Shown in pieces: positions 32,688-42,555 of a DNA stretch of 64,000 nucleotides. This stretch comes from Platanthera guangdongensis (lineage: Eukaryota; Streptophyta; Magnoliopsida; Asparagales; Orchidaceae). Under the pieces are notes generated by a model. It saw only the letters and a list, made by a program, of their open reading frames with translations, was not told where the DNA came from and ran no database searches. The DNA is taken from the NCBI GenBank assembly GCA_039583875.1, contig CM077158.1:119905900-119969899 (forward strand). Reading direction: 5' to 3'. Within the stretch, counting starts at the first letter, position 1. Every line of letters starts with the position of its first letter. The position numbers were made by a program, and so were the translations under genes.

Positions 32688-34813
32688 TGTAACACCCCCT
32701 ATCCGTCGCATAGCATATAGCATTAGGTCCGGCCGGGGCCTGACGTCATATACCACAGACAGACCGGGTGGTTACTCAATGGAAACGATCCAACCAATCA
32801 CAACATCCTACACAGATCATTTTAGCAGAAGCAGTTTAAATAGTTGCAATTAAAAGAACCCAGCAACAAGCATGAATGTCCACTAACAAGCCAAAAAGGA
32901 ATGAAGTACATACACAAGTACTGACCTTAAGCCCTTAGAAATGGTTTACTCATATTACATGTTTTCCATACCACGGCACGCAGGTCGGTCATACATGAAC
33001 AAAAGCAAGTAAACACTCCAATTAGGTCTTCGAGGGCCGGCTTTGCAATTTGGGCTTTAGCCCGCTATTGACCGCTTGGTCCAGCAGCACCTGCAAGCAA
33101 CAAACCACCACACGGTGGCAAACAAAAGCAACGGTCAGCAATGCTGACCAAATTATAACGATCCCGCCCCCAATTCGGGGCGGCGATGCTCCTTCCCTGC
33201 ATTTTATTAGCATAACCAAGCAGTATAGTAATGTCACTACATCACAGGTGTAGGCTCGCACGGCCACACACCACGTGCACTCAAGACACATTCTCGGTGA
33301 ATCCGGTCAAAACCGCGGTCCCACCACCGCCACTTGGACGGCACCACATGTGAGCATTTGAGTCTTTTAGGCAGAAGTTATGACACTTAAAATCATCAAC
33401 AGCCTAAGCCCCGACCTTTATTCCCTCGGTAGGCCTCAAAAACCGAACCGCATAGAGCAGGAACGGTTCCACTCAACCCGTTGCTCACTTGCCATGACAT
33501 TTAAAATCAGCGGCACGAGTTAAGTTTCCCCGAAGCCCGTGAATCGAACACATAATATTACATAACCCAGTTATGTGCAAGTTGGCTCCCAGGCCACCAA
33601 AATGGCAGAATCATGCATCCGCCTAGTTTTCCGGGTGCACCTTGGAGTTAATCCCCAAGGCTCCCTATTGCAATCTACCACGTAGAAAACCCGAAAAACA
33701 AACATTCGCACGGAGTCTTCTCCAGCATTTATGCAATGCAACATCATCGATCCAGACCAACATGTCCGGGTAGGCTTCACACATCATGCCTATATCCATT
33801 CTCGATTACAGACTCTACACAACGGGGACTTTACATATCTACCCGAAGGAACGCCTCCAACTCACCGTAAACTCACGAGAGCGGGCTTCCTATGCAAAAG
33901 AAGGAGAGCTTCACATGCTCAAGTAGAGAATCGTTACCCTAGCGTTCTTCCTTGGCGTCATGGAAATGAAAGCGGATGAAAAGCACCGCACTCTCTTTGT
34001 CTTCGTAGATCCGAAGTCGGCTCGCGATTTGGACCTCTGAAACTCCTCCAAGGACCGGATCTAGATTTCTTCTTCCTCCTTTGCTCTCCCTTCTCTCTAG
34101 AATTTAGACATAGAACCAGCGGCAGAAGAATAAGGGTTTTGAAACCCTGTACTCGGGTATAACCCCACCAGGAAATAACCACAGCCGTCGGATCCCACAA
34201 AAGGGAAATGCACGGCACGATCCAGGTCTGACCTGGACAAATGGGGCTAAGCACCGCACAGTACACCAATCCGGAGCAAGACACGTCCGCGACCAATTAA
34301 ATAGTGTCGGGACATTTAGTCAACTCCCGCCAAAACCCCTGTATCGACACTCCGTGTCGATAGAGTTAAACACGCCACAATGCGCCCCACGCTCGATGAT
34401 CGTCGAACAAAGATCGTCGACCGCTGCCAGATCGTCTAACGGAGCTCTCTGACCAAATCGTCGAACGCAGCCAAATCGTCGAATGGAGATCGCTGGCCCG
34501 ATCTTCGAACGGATATCGCTGGCCCGATAGTCGAACCCACGGCCCGATCATCGAACCCACGGCCCGATCGTCGACCGCAGAACGTCGACCAAATCGTCGA
34601 CCGCAGAATGTCGACCAAATCGTCGACCGCAAAATAATGACAGATAGTCGACCGCAGAATTGTGACCAGATCGTCGAGCGCTGCTCGACGATCGTTGAAC
34701 CCCTCTCGACATGCCCTGGGACACGCCCGTATCCCAGACCGTGTGCCTCCTGCCAAATTCCAAATTTGGCACGGAATGCCTCCCGTCGCTCTTTTGAGTT
34801 TCGGGGCGTTACA
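32688..34813 (-). repeat. F 3' LTR
   Basis: 2126 bp, TGTAACACCCCC...GGGGCGTTACA in plus sense. On the upstream side (34380-34740) it carries repeated aaatcgtcgaccgcag and gatcgtcgaacg words, and the cacgcccgt...gtgtgcc words of the A family occur once. It contains the leader-peptide motif at 33933-33961. Reading frames at 34366-34854 come from the repeats. Confidence 0.92.
33933..33961 (-). other. Short leader peptide and splice-donor-like site in F LTR
   Basis: On the minus strand, ATG at 33961 opens eight codons (MTPRKNAR) ending AGG, followed directly by GTAACG. Position in the LTR, length, basic character and the donor agree with the A1 LTRs, although the peptide sequence differs. Confidence 0.4.
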
Positions 34814-34830
34814 ACTCTCTCCCTCTTAAA
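34814..34830 (-). other. F polypurine tract
   Basis: Plus strand actctctccctcttaaa, purine-rich on the element strand and abutting the 3' LTR. Confidence 0.85.
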
Positions 34831-34875
34831 AGAATTTCGTCCACGAAATAACATAAAGGAAAGATAAGTACAAAA

Positions 34876-36233
34876 TTAAATTATACCTGAGCGGAACAAC
34901 TCCGGATACTCTTCAAGCATGGTCTGCTCTCGTTCCCAAGAGAGCTTTTCTCGGCCGCAATTGTCCCAACGGACCTTGACCATCCTGATCTCTTTATTGT
35001 GTAGCCGCTTGACATTCGAGTTCTCAATCCACACGGGCTTGACCTTTGTCATCAACCCACTATCCAACGGCACTTGATCAACCACGATCACTTGTGAAGG
35101 CTCTTGCACTGCCTTCCGTAGCACCGATATATGGAATACATCATGTAGACCACTGAGCTCCACAGATAGCTTCAACCGATAAGACGCTTCGCGAATCCGC
35201 TCCAGAACCTCAAACGGCCGAAGGTACCTCGGGCTTAGCTTTTTCAAGCGCCGCACCCGCGAGACACCCTTGAATGGCTTGATCTTTAAGTACACCAGTC
35301 GCCCACAGCGAACTCCACATTCCTGTGCTTGGCATTATAGTACTTCGCTTGCCGGTCCTGAGCGATAAGCAATCTATCCAGAATGGTTCGCACCAACGAA
35401 GTAGCATCTTCCACCTCTTGACGTTTGTACAACTTTGACTCACCTGTTTCCAACCAGGACAACGACGTGGGACATCTTCTACCATAAAGGGCCTCGAAGG
35501 GCACCATTTGAATACTCGCCTGGTAGCTATTGTTGTACGCAAATTCCATCAAATAAAGATGGTCTTCCCATTGCTTTCCAAAGTCCAAGACACACATGCG
35601 GAGCATGTCTTCCATAGTTCTATTGACCCTCTCGGTCTGCCCATCCATCTGCGGATGGAAGTCCTTGCTAAACCTCAGCTTTGTTCCCAACATTTGCTGC
35701 ACAAGCCTCCAATTATTGGATGTGAACCGTCCATCTCGGTCACTCACGATGCTGCGGGGCACACCGTGGAGCCGCACTATGTTATCCACATATAACTTTT
35801 CCAACTTCTCCACCGGATCATCCTTCCTATGCGGAATAAAATGAGACACCTTCGTTAGCCGATCTACGACCACCCAGATGGCGTCGTTCCCCTTTTGCGA
35901 CCTTGGCTACCCGTGCACAAAGTACATAGTGATGTCGTCGAATTTCCACTCCGGAATAGGCAAGGACTTCAGAAATCCTCCCGGCTTTTGGCACTCTACC
36001 TTCACCAAGGCGCAAGTTTGGCACTTCGCCACGTAGAGCGCCACATCCTTTTTCAAACCTGGCCACCAAAACAGTTTCTTAACGTCGCAGTACATCTTTG
36101 TGCTCCCCGGGTGAATCGAGTACTTGGTATGGTGCGCCTCGTATAACAAATCCACCCGCAAACAGCCCACGCTTGGGACGCAAAGACGACCATCTTTCCA
36201 AAGTAATTCATCCACAACTTCATATTGGAAATT
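34876..36233 (-). pseudogene. pol: F integrase and chromodomain-like C-terminus
   Basis: The minus-strand frames 36215-35907, 35873-35286 and 35295-34876 give a nearly whole integrase: HHTKYSIHPGSTKM with [98 protein letters not shown] and [16 protein letters not shown]. The word normally MDFVHG reads MYFVHG, so the first catalytic Asp of the DDE core appears to be Tyr. A stop lies near 35906 and a frameshift near 35290. Confidence 0.92.
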
Positions 36234-37249
36234 TCACCCATCCAGAGCCTCTATCATGAGTTGCTTCATGTGGCCATACAAATCCAAAGCCTGCCGAATC
36301 CGATCATCCATGTCATATTGAACTTCAGTCCAATTCAAGAGTTCTTCAGCACTTGACTGCTTATCTACACAAACAATCTCCAACGCCTCCAACTCCCAAA
36401 CCAACCGCTCGTCATGGATCGACAGCCAATTGCCTTGAGCTGGGTCCTGGGGACTCAACGCGTCCGCAACCGCATTACCTTTACCAGGCACGTAGTGGAT
36501 CTTGAATGTATAGTCCCCCAGCAACTCCATCCATCTACACTGTCGCATGTTCAGATCTTTCTGATCAATCAAATACTTCAGGCTCTTGTGATCGGTGTAG
36601 ATATCAATCTTCACACCGTACAAATAATGCCTCCACAGCTTCAAGGCAAAAATCACGTCCGCTAACTCCAAGTCATGGATCGGATAGTTCCTCTCGTGCA
36701 CCTTCAACTGTCTCAAGCCATATGCTATAACGCTTCCATGCTGTAACAGCACACAACCCAAACCACTGCCCGAAGCATCGCTATAAATATCATAACCTTC
36801 GGTCCCACTCGGCGAACTCAGCACAGGCACCGTGGTCAACCGACACTTCAACTCCTCAAAAGCTCGCACACACTTCGGCGTCCAAATGAACTTCTGCTCC
36901 TTCCTCGTCAAAGTACTGAGAGGTAACGCTATCCGCGAGAAGTTCTCTACGAAGCGCCTATAATAGCTGGCAAGCCCCAGAAAGCTCCGGACTTCCGCTA
37001 ACGTAGAAAGCTCAGGCCACTCTCGTATCGCAACAATCTTCACCGGATCCACCGCAATACCTTCCCCACTCACTATATGACCGAGGAACGCCACTGAAGA
37101 CAACCAAAACTCGCACTTCGAGAACTTGGCGTACAATTGATTCCTCCTTAGCGTCTCCAAAACCAAATGAAGATGCCTAAAGTGATCTTCCTCACTCTGC
37201 GAGTACACCAAAATATCGTCGATGAAGACGATCACAAAATGGTCCAAGT
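36234..37249 (-). pseudogene. pol: F reverse transcriptase (end) and RNase H, cut by A2
   Basis: The open minus-strand frame starts at the A2 junction with [22 protein letters not shown] (intact catalytic Asp pair), then [22 protein letters not shown], the connection domain, and RNase H ([42 protein letters not shown]). It runs over 330 codons without a stop. Codons reported upstream of 37249 belong to the A2 LTR and are not part of the gene. Confidence 0.93.
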
Positions 37250-38014
37250 TGTAACACCTCCCCTGTAATGAGCGTATAATATGGGTCCGGCCGGGGCCCC
37301 AAAACATACAGATGCCACAGCTTCAGTATTATAAAGTGATATAGATACCCAAAACTCAAAACTCAAACACAACACAACGAAAACAATAAAAGAGACTAGA
37401 AGTTATCCACGCCTACAAGAGTAACAAATTGGCCTTAAGGCCTTACAACAAGAGTGAATCCAAACTCAAATCATACATCAGTCCTGAAAGTGCATCAGCA
37501 CGCCTAGTCTACCTCGGCATGCAAGCCAGTCAAAAAGAGCATAAAACATACAATGCCATAAACGTAAAGCTACAGCCAAAAGTTAACACTCCATGAGGCT
37601 TAGGCTTTTCTGGCCGGCGAGCTAGCTCCTGCGTGTGATCCTTGCCCTATAAAGATTATTAGTAACGTGGGTCAGCAAAGGCTGACCTCAAACTGTGTAA
37701 CAAACACATCTCCTCTCGGCCGCCCCTAACGGACCCCAGGGAACCCTCCAACCTGCAAGTCAGCACTTTGTATACAATATATAAATATAAACAAGAAGTG
37801 CATTAAGAACAAGCTTGGATGTCTCAAACATCATACACGTTCTCTACGGGTTGAGCATATAATATAAAAAGGGGCCTACTTATGCAACATGTATGCAACC
37901 ACTCGGGTTGCACCCAAGGAACCCTATAGCGTATGCATCTAGCACAACATCACATCAATTGGGTACTCATCGTTTCCCCATTGGCATAAAGCCGCAAACA
38001 AAAGGGAGACACAA
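37250..38014 (-). repeat. A2 LTR, first segment
   Basis: 765 bp collinear with the start of the A1 LTRs (tgtaacacctcccctgtaatg...). It is interrupted at 38014 by element B and continues at 60603. The target site in F is RT codons just upstream of the FIDD box. The candidate 5-bp duplication is caagt at 37245-37249. The rest of A2 lies beyond the window. By comparison with A1 the element probably reads minus, making this its 3' LTR. Confidence 0.9.
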
Positions 38015-38141
38015 TGTAATGTCCTGAATCGCTCTAGGCCCCTATTGAGTGTGTTTTTGAGTCAGGAGAGTTGACTCGAGTCCCGAGAAGTGCAGGGAAT
38101 TGGACTGCACTTGTGGAGAGGAGGAGAAATCAGTGCAGAGA

Positions 38142-38521
38142 GACACGGGTAGTGACACGGGCGTGTCCCTACCCGTGTGCGTCGAGTTGAGCTCGACGAG
38201 CCGTGTCGAGACTGACGAGTTGTGTCGACACCAGGTGACACGGGTAGTGACACGGGCGTGTCACTACCCGTGTGTGTCGAGTTCCACTCGACAGGCCGTG
38301 TCGAGACTGACGAGCTGTGTCGACACCAAGTGACACGGGTAGTGACACGGGCGTGTCCCTACCCGTGTGCGTCGAGTTGAGCTCGACGAGGAGTGCCGAG
38401 ATCGTCGAACTGTGTCGACACTAAGTGACACGGGTAGAGACACGGGCGTGTCCCTACCCGTGTGCGTCGAGTTGAGCTCGACGAGACGTGTCGAGATGCA
38501 ACCCGAGAAGGACACGGCCAA
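38142..38521. repeat. 95-bp tandem repeat in B 5' LTR U3
   Basis: Units start at 38142, 38237, 38332 and 38427, each with cacgggtagtgacacgg, the palindrome-like acacgggcgtgtcc and gtgtcgaca. The copy in the 3' LTR has the same phase (57398, 57493, 57588, 57683). The array lies 160-540 bp upstream of the TATA box. Confidence 0.95.
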
Positions 38522-38683
38522 GGACACGGCCAGGCAAACGGTCGTGTCATGTGGACACGGGTCGGGATACGGGCGCGTCCCAACCCATGTCAAGCATTGA
38601 ACCGACATGGAAACCGCCATTGCCGTTTCACTGAAGCAGGACACGTGTACGGACACAATCGTGTCCCTACCCGTGTCACATTT

Positions 38684-38692
38684 TATATATAA
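38684..38692 (+). promoter_or_regulatory. B LTR TATA box
   Basis: TATATATAA, followed by a purine-rich gggggagagaaaaccctagcc leader typical of plant transcript starts. The copy in the 3' LTR is at 57940-57948. Transcription would start about 30 bp downstream, so U3 is about 0.7 kb and the R-U5 part about 2.6 kb. Confidence 0.8.
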
Positions 38693-38822
38693 GGGGGAGA
38701 GAAAACCCTAGCCGTTTTCATTCTCATTTCTTCCCCTATTTCCTGTGAGAACTCCTGGTGAGAGGGAAAACTGCTGGAGCAAGTTCTACCGAAGGAGATC
38801 CGCCATCGCCGTGAAAGAGAAG

Positions 38823-38882
38823 ATGCCGCCAAGGAGAATTACGAGATCCATGGCCGGAAATGGTGGTACCGCTGGAGCCAAT
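38823..38882 (+). CDS. gag: Putative first exon of B gag inside the LTR
   Basis: ATG at 38823 opens exactly 20 codons (MPPRRITRSMAGNGGTAGAN) and meets GTGAGT, a strong plant splice donor, at 38883. The frame is phase 0. A plausible acceptor (gtgtacgtgtag/GTT at 41551/41552) leads in phase 0 into the gag frame, whose first internal ATG is only seven codons on (41573). The triplet just before the acceptor cut is an in-frame TAG, so without splicing the gag frame could only start at 41573. The 3' LTR keeps the peptide and donor (58079-58144). The basic MPPRR-type start is what I would expect of a chromovirus gag, from general family knowledge. Splicing is not proven. Confidence 0.45.
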
Positions 38883-40010
38883 GTGAGTTTCCTACCCTCT
38901 CCCTTGGTGCTAGATCTATAGTTATTTTCCTAGGAGAGACATCGGCTCAAAAGAGTCTTGATGGAGAGAAGAAGTCTTCTAGGTTTGGCCATGCTAGGAC
39001 TTGTGTTCTAGATTTTTAGATCTCTTCAACCACTCTCTTCTTCTATGTGATGATGGAGGATGGTTTCGTGAAGAGTATTGGCCTCATGAGGTTGAATAAG
39101 GGTGGAGGAAATTCTTGAATGATTTGTGATGATCGCATTGAGGAGGAAGATGAACCGATGTCGTTCATGCCGCCTTAAGATGCGCGCAGAACCTGTATTC
39201 TGCGCGCAGCGAACTTCGTGGTCATTTTTAAGTGTGTCGTGGCCAGATCTGGGCTTTCAGCTAAACACGAAGGTTGAAGCCCTTGAAAATACCTTTCCAA
39301 CGAATAGTTACACGACTTTTGGAGAAGTCTGTAGCCACGGGAAAGTCTAAATGAAAATGGTGTTCAATAAATCCTGTATGCAGAAACTGTGTTCTGTACG
39401 TAGCGGACTTCAAGTCCGATTTCAAATAGGATAATTTCGAATCTGGGTTGAGGTCTGAATACGAGAGTTGTAGACCTCAGAAAGACCTTTCCATCTTGGG
39501 GTTACACGTCTTTACTGGATTACTGTAGCTTCGGGAATCTTCGGTCGAAGTTGCTGTCCAGATTCAGCCTGCACCTAAATTCTGTACTTAATGGAAAATG
39601 GATTTTGATTCGGTGGAATTAATAATGCAAGACACTTGGCTTGGATGAATGATTAATCATTTGTTGCATATTTCATATTATCAAATTGAGAAACAATATT
39701 GTTTAAACGAACCGAATTGGTAGGAATTGAAGGATTTATAATTGCGCACTTTATGTTTATATTATGACATTATCAAATGAAAAGTGTGATAGATCTTTAT
39801 ATGCGCATCATGTTATATTAGACTGTCATCATTTGGAAAGTCATATAGATGAATAGATTATGATCATGGACATGTTCGATTAATGAAATGAGTCTTGTAG
39901 TCCAATACTTAGAGAGTCGTCTCTCTACGGGTAGTACTCTGAAGGGATGTAAGTGCGATGTTGACCGTCACTTGTTTTGGTTGTGTTGAGATAAGGTGTG
40001 GATGGATGGT

Positions 40011-40345
40011 TGGGCTGTGTCCTCGTGTTTACTTCTGAGGCCCCTTCCATGTTATGTTGATGTGGTATTTGCATGTGGTGTGAGTCGACACGCGGTGTCG
40101 TAATCCTGGGTTAAGGATAGTGTGGCAGGTCTACGGGCTCGCCAGTCGTCACACCGACGGGAGTTGGCAGTTAGGCTTGGTCGGTTTGGGCTGTGTCCTC
40201 GGTGTTCACGTCCCGAGGCCCCTCCGGCCATGTGAACGGTTGGGCTCTGTCCTCGTGCTTTCTTCTGAGGCCCCTTCCGGGTCACGCAAGGCCAGTTCGG
40301 GATGTGTTCTTGGTGCACATCTACCCAAAACCCCGCTGGGCCATA
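40011..40345 (+). repeat. Four diverged direct repeats in B R-U5
   Basis: Copies of the pattern gggctgtgtcctcg(t)gtt...gaggcccc(t)tcc start near 40011, 40187, 40242 and 40298, the last three about 55 bp apart. They are present at equivalent places in the 3' LTR. Function unknown. The frames through them (for example 40120-40413) are not supported as genes. Confidence 0.7.
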
Positions 40346-40602
40346 GTACGCATGGGCTCCGCTGTTGTGTTCTTAGCGTTGAGGCGTACGGAGGCCTAGG
40401 TGAAGTAGTGTGATACCCGCCTAGTAGTAGAAGTGCCCGTTCTACTGTCACCGCCTGGCCACGGCGGCTGATGCCTGAGAGGTTAGCTACCTGCTCGAAA
40501 AGTGGGAACTAGAGTCTGTGTCGACATAGCAATTGCATGGGTGTGCATGGGTGAGTCATTGCATAGCATTCATAGCATTTCATAACATTGCATAACAAGA
40601 TC

Positions 40603-40702
40603 CTCATCGTATAAGTTTGTATGGGCACTCCTATACGATGAGTTACTTTATGTAACCCGATCCTTAACTTATAAGTTTGTATGGGCATTCTTATAAGTTA
40701 AG
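40603..40702 (+). repeat. Twin stem-loops in B 5' LTR
   Basis: Stem-loop 1 (40603-40642) pairs CTCATCGTATAAG with a TATACGATGAG arm; stem-loop 2 (40663-40702) pairs CTTAACTTATAAG with CTTATAAGTTAAG, 13 bp perfect. Both loops contain tttgtatgggca. They lie downstream of the TATA box, so they would be in the RNA. The 3' LTR copies are at 59849-59948. The C LTR has the same pair with different stem bases (49003-49180). Confidence 0.85.
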
Positions 40703-41358
40703 TTACTTTCCTACTGTAGATTTCCTTACACCTGTTGTTACATGATGATAGCTTGTAGAACTGCTAGATTATACATTATATTCATGTACCTTGCCACCTG
40801 CTTATACTCCTTTACCTGCATACTTGTTATATACTATACTCTTGTTCCTTTTCTCCTCCCGGTGCCGAGGAGTCGCCGGGGGAGCGGATGTGAAACCACT
40901 TAGTCGTTTCGACTAACGGTTGCTACGTATTCCTTTTTAGGAGGTCACGCCGCAGGTAGAGCAGCCGCAGACTACGCAGCAGGACAGCCAGGCCAGGACG
41001 ACAGGGCCTGATGTGACGGTGCCGTCGATACCGTCGGTTACTGATGTTAGTATTTTGATTACTCCGATGTAGCCCGTTTGGGCAATGATTAGTTGTACTC
41101 TGATATTTTGTAGAAGCATGTTTAGCTTCTCATCATTTCATGTTCTTGGACATTATATACTTAGTGTGGATTTTGACTTCTCTTGCTTAATTATTTGGTT
41201 GGGTTGGCATTTTTATTGATATGTTTGTAGCCGGCGAAATAGGCGTCTTGTGGTACAGGTTAGCCCGTGTGCTAATGCTACCGCAAGGCGGCTATTCCGG
41301 GCATAAGACTCCCCCTTCGTGCCGTGTTTTGGAATCCGGGGAGGAGGGGTATTACAAA

Positions 41359-41372
41359 TGGTATCAGTTTGC
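41359..41372 (+). other. B primer-binding site
   Basis: TGGTATCAGtttgc two bases after the LTR. The first nine bases match the initiator-Met class. Confidence 0.85.
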
Positions 41373-41551
41373 CACGATCCTCAACTAAGGAAGTCATTTA
41401 ATAATGGTCCCACCCCCATTTGGTTAGTCGATTTGGGGACAAACTGACTTAGCGGAAGCAGTGGTGTGCCCATATGTAATTCACATTAAGTTTGTCCAAC
41501 TTTGACCTTGAGTTTAGCCAACCTGACCACAAATTTATCGTGTACGTGTAG

Positions 41552-42555
41552 GTTCCACTGCATGTTGAGCCGATGGGGGGTACTCCTACCCCTCCCATAC
41601 CCACTCAGTTGCAACAGTCTGAGTTGGGGCAGACGCTCACCGCCATTCTTGATGCTTTTAAGGCACAGCAGGCTCCGGTGCAACAACAGGCCCCGAGCTC
41701 CAACTGGCTGAGCACCTTCCGGGCTCTCTCCCCTCCCATCTACCTTGGGGCGGAGTCAGCCGTACGCACAGAGGAATGGCTAGACACGGTACAGGAGTTG
41801 TTGGCTGGTATCCGTTGCCCGGCCAACATGGCAGTGACATTGGCAGTGTCCGTCTTGGACTTCCATGCGAAGAGGTGGTGGAAGTCACTCATGGGATCTA
41901 CCTTTCAAGGCCGGATCTACACAGAGATAAGTTGGAGTGAATTCTCGGGTGTTTTCTTGGAGCACTTTATTCCTACGTCGGCCCGAGATGAGCTTGAGCA
42001 GAGGTTCCTTCTATTAAAGCAGGGATCAAAGACGGTTACGGATTACCAGCGGGAATTCCAGCATCTCGCAAGGTTTGCAGATTCTTACGAGTTGGATGAC
42101 AGAGGCTATGCTAAGCGCTTCTACAAAGGGCTGCGAGATTCCCTAAGGCAGTCCCTTTTGTTTATAGCGGATGGTAGCTTGGCGGAGATCATTGATATGG
42201 AAAAAAGATTGGAGGCGGACCACATGGGATGTAGTAAGAGGCCTGCGGAAGACGTGATGGAAGCCGGCCCATGGAATAGAAGGAGGTGAGACTTTAGAGG
42301 AGGAAGAGGACACCAAAGAGGTGGAGGGCGTGTCCACCGAAACTATAGGGTGGAGCATCCAGTTCCGCAGCTGCCTGCGTTGCCTCCACCCCCACAGCCT
42401 CAGCAATTTCAATAACCTGAAGGGCGTCATGGTCTGGTGTGCTTCGAATGCAACCAGCCGGGCCACATCCGACGTTTCTGCCCGCAGTTATTTGGGAACG
42501 TCCCTCCTGCTCTCCCTCCCGCTCTCCCTCCAGCAGCTTTTCGAGGGCGGGGATA
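41552..42555 (+). pseudogene. gag: B gag with zinc knuckle, cut by C
   Basis: The capsid domain runs 41573-42289: SNWLSTFRALSPPIYLGAE, EEWLDTVQELLAGI, FHAKRWWKSLMG, FSGVFLEHFIP, EFQHLARFADSYELDD and FYKGLRDSLRQ. The same frame continues through two stops (TGA at 42287, consistent with CGA; TAA at 42413, consistent with CAA) to a Pro-rich linker and an intact CCHC knuckle (CFECNQPGHIRRFC, about 42440-42481). Element C entered after RGRG at the ggata site (42551-42555), and the frame resumes correctly at 53580. Frames on either side at 42437-42820 are extended by C LTR sequence and are not separate genes. Confidence 0.93.

Larger units (their letters stand above)
32688..37249 (-). mobile_element. 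Ty3/Gypsy retrotransposon F, partial
   Basis: A minus-strand element of which the 3' LTR, polypurine tract, integrase, RNase H and the end of RT are present. Reading upstream, it is broken at 37249 by the A2 element, whose target site duplication candidate is caagt (37245-37249). The 5' LTR, gag and protease are outside the window. Damage is light: one stop, one frameshift and one catalytic change were noticed. Confidence 0.92.
38015..41356 (+). repeat. B 5' LTR
   Basis: 3342 bp. In order: a U3 of about 670 bp with a 95-bp tandem repeat; a TATA box at 38684; a leader peptide with splice-donor-like end (38823-38882); about 1.1 kb of AT-rich anonymous sequence; four loose copies of a ctgtgtcctcg...gaggcccc unit (40011-40345); the twin hairpins (40603-40702); and a conserved 3' end with gccgaggagtcgccgg and actagtcg-like words that also occur in the C LTR. 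Frames such as 40120-40413 are repeat-derived. Confidence 0.95.
38883..41551 (+). other. Putative leader intron of B spanning R-U5 and the PBS
   Basis: 2669 bp between GTGAGT at 38883 and the TAG acceptor at 41549-41551. It contains most of R-U5, the twin hairpins and the primer-binding site. If real, spliced RNA would lack the PBS and hairpins and serve only as mRNA, while unspliced RNA would be the genome. This is inferred from sequence only. Confidence 0.35.

Noticed and set aside
38062..38692. ORFs on both strands in the B LTR U3, repeated at 57356-58004
   Set aside because: They come from the 95-bp tandem repeat; TATA box and leader lie downstream, so they are in the untranscribed U3.
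40052..40451. ORFs in the B LTR around the gaggcccc repeats (also 59341-59707)
   Set aside because: Overlapping frames on both strands over diverged direct repeats; no domain.
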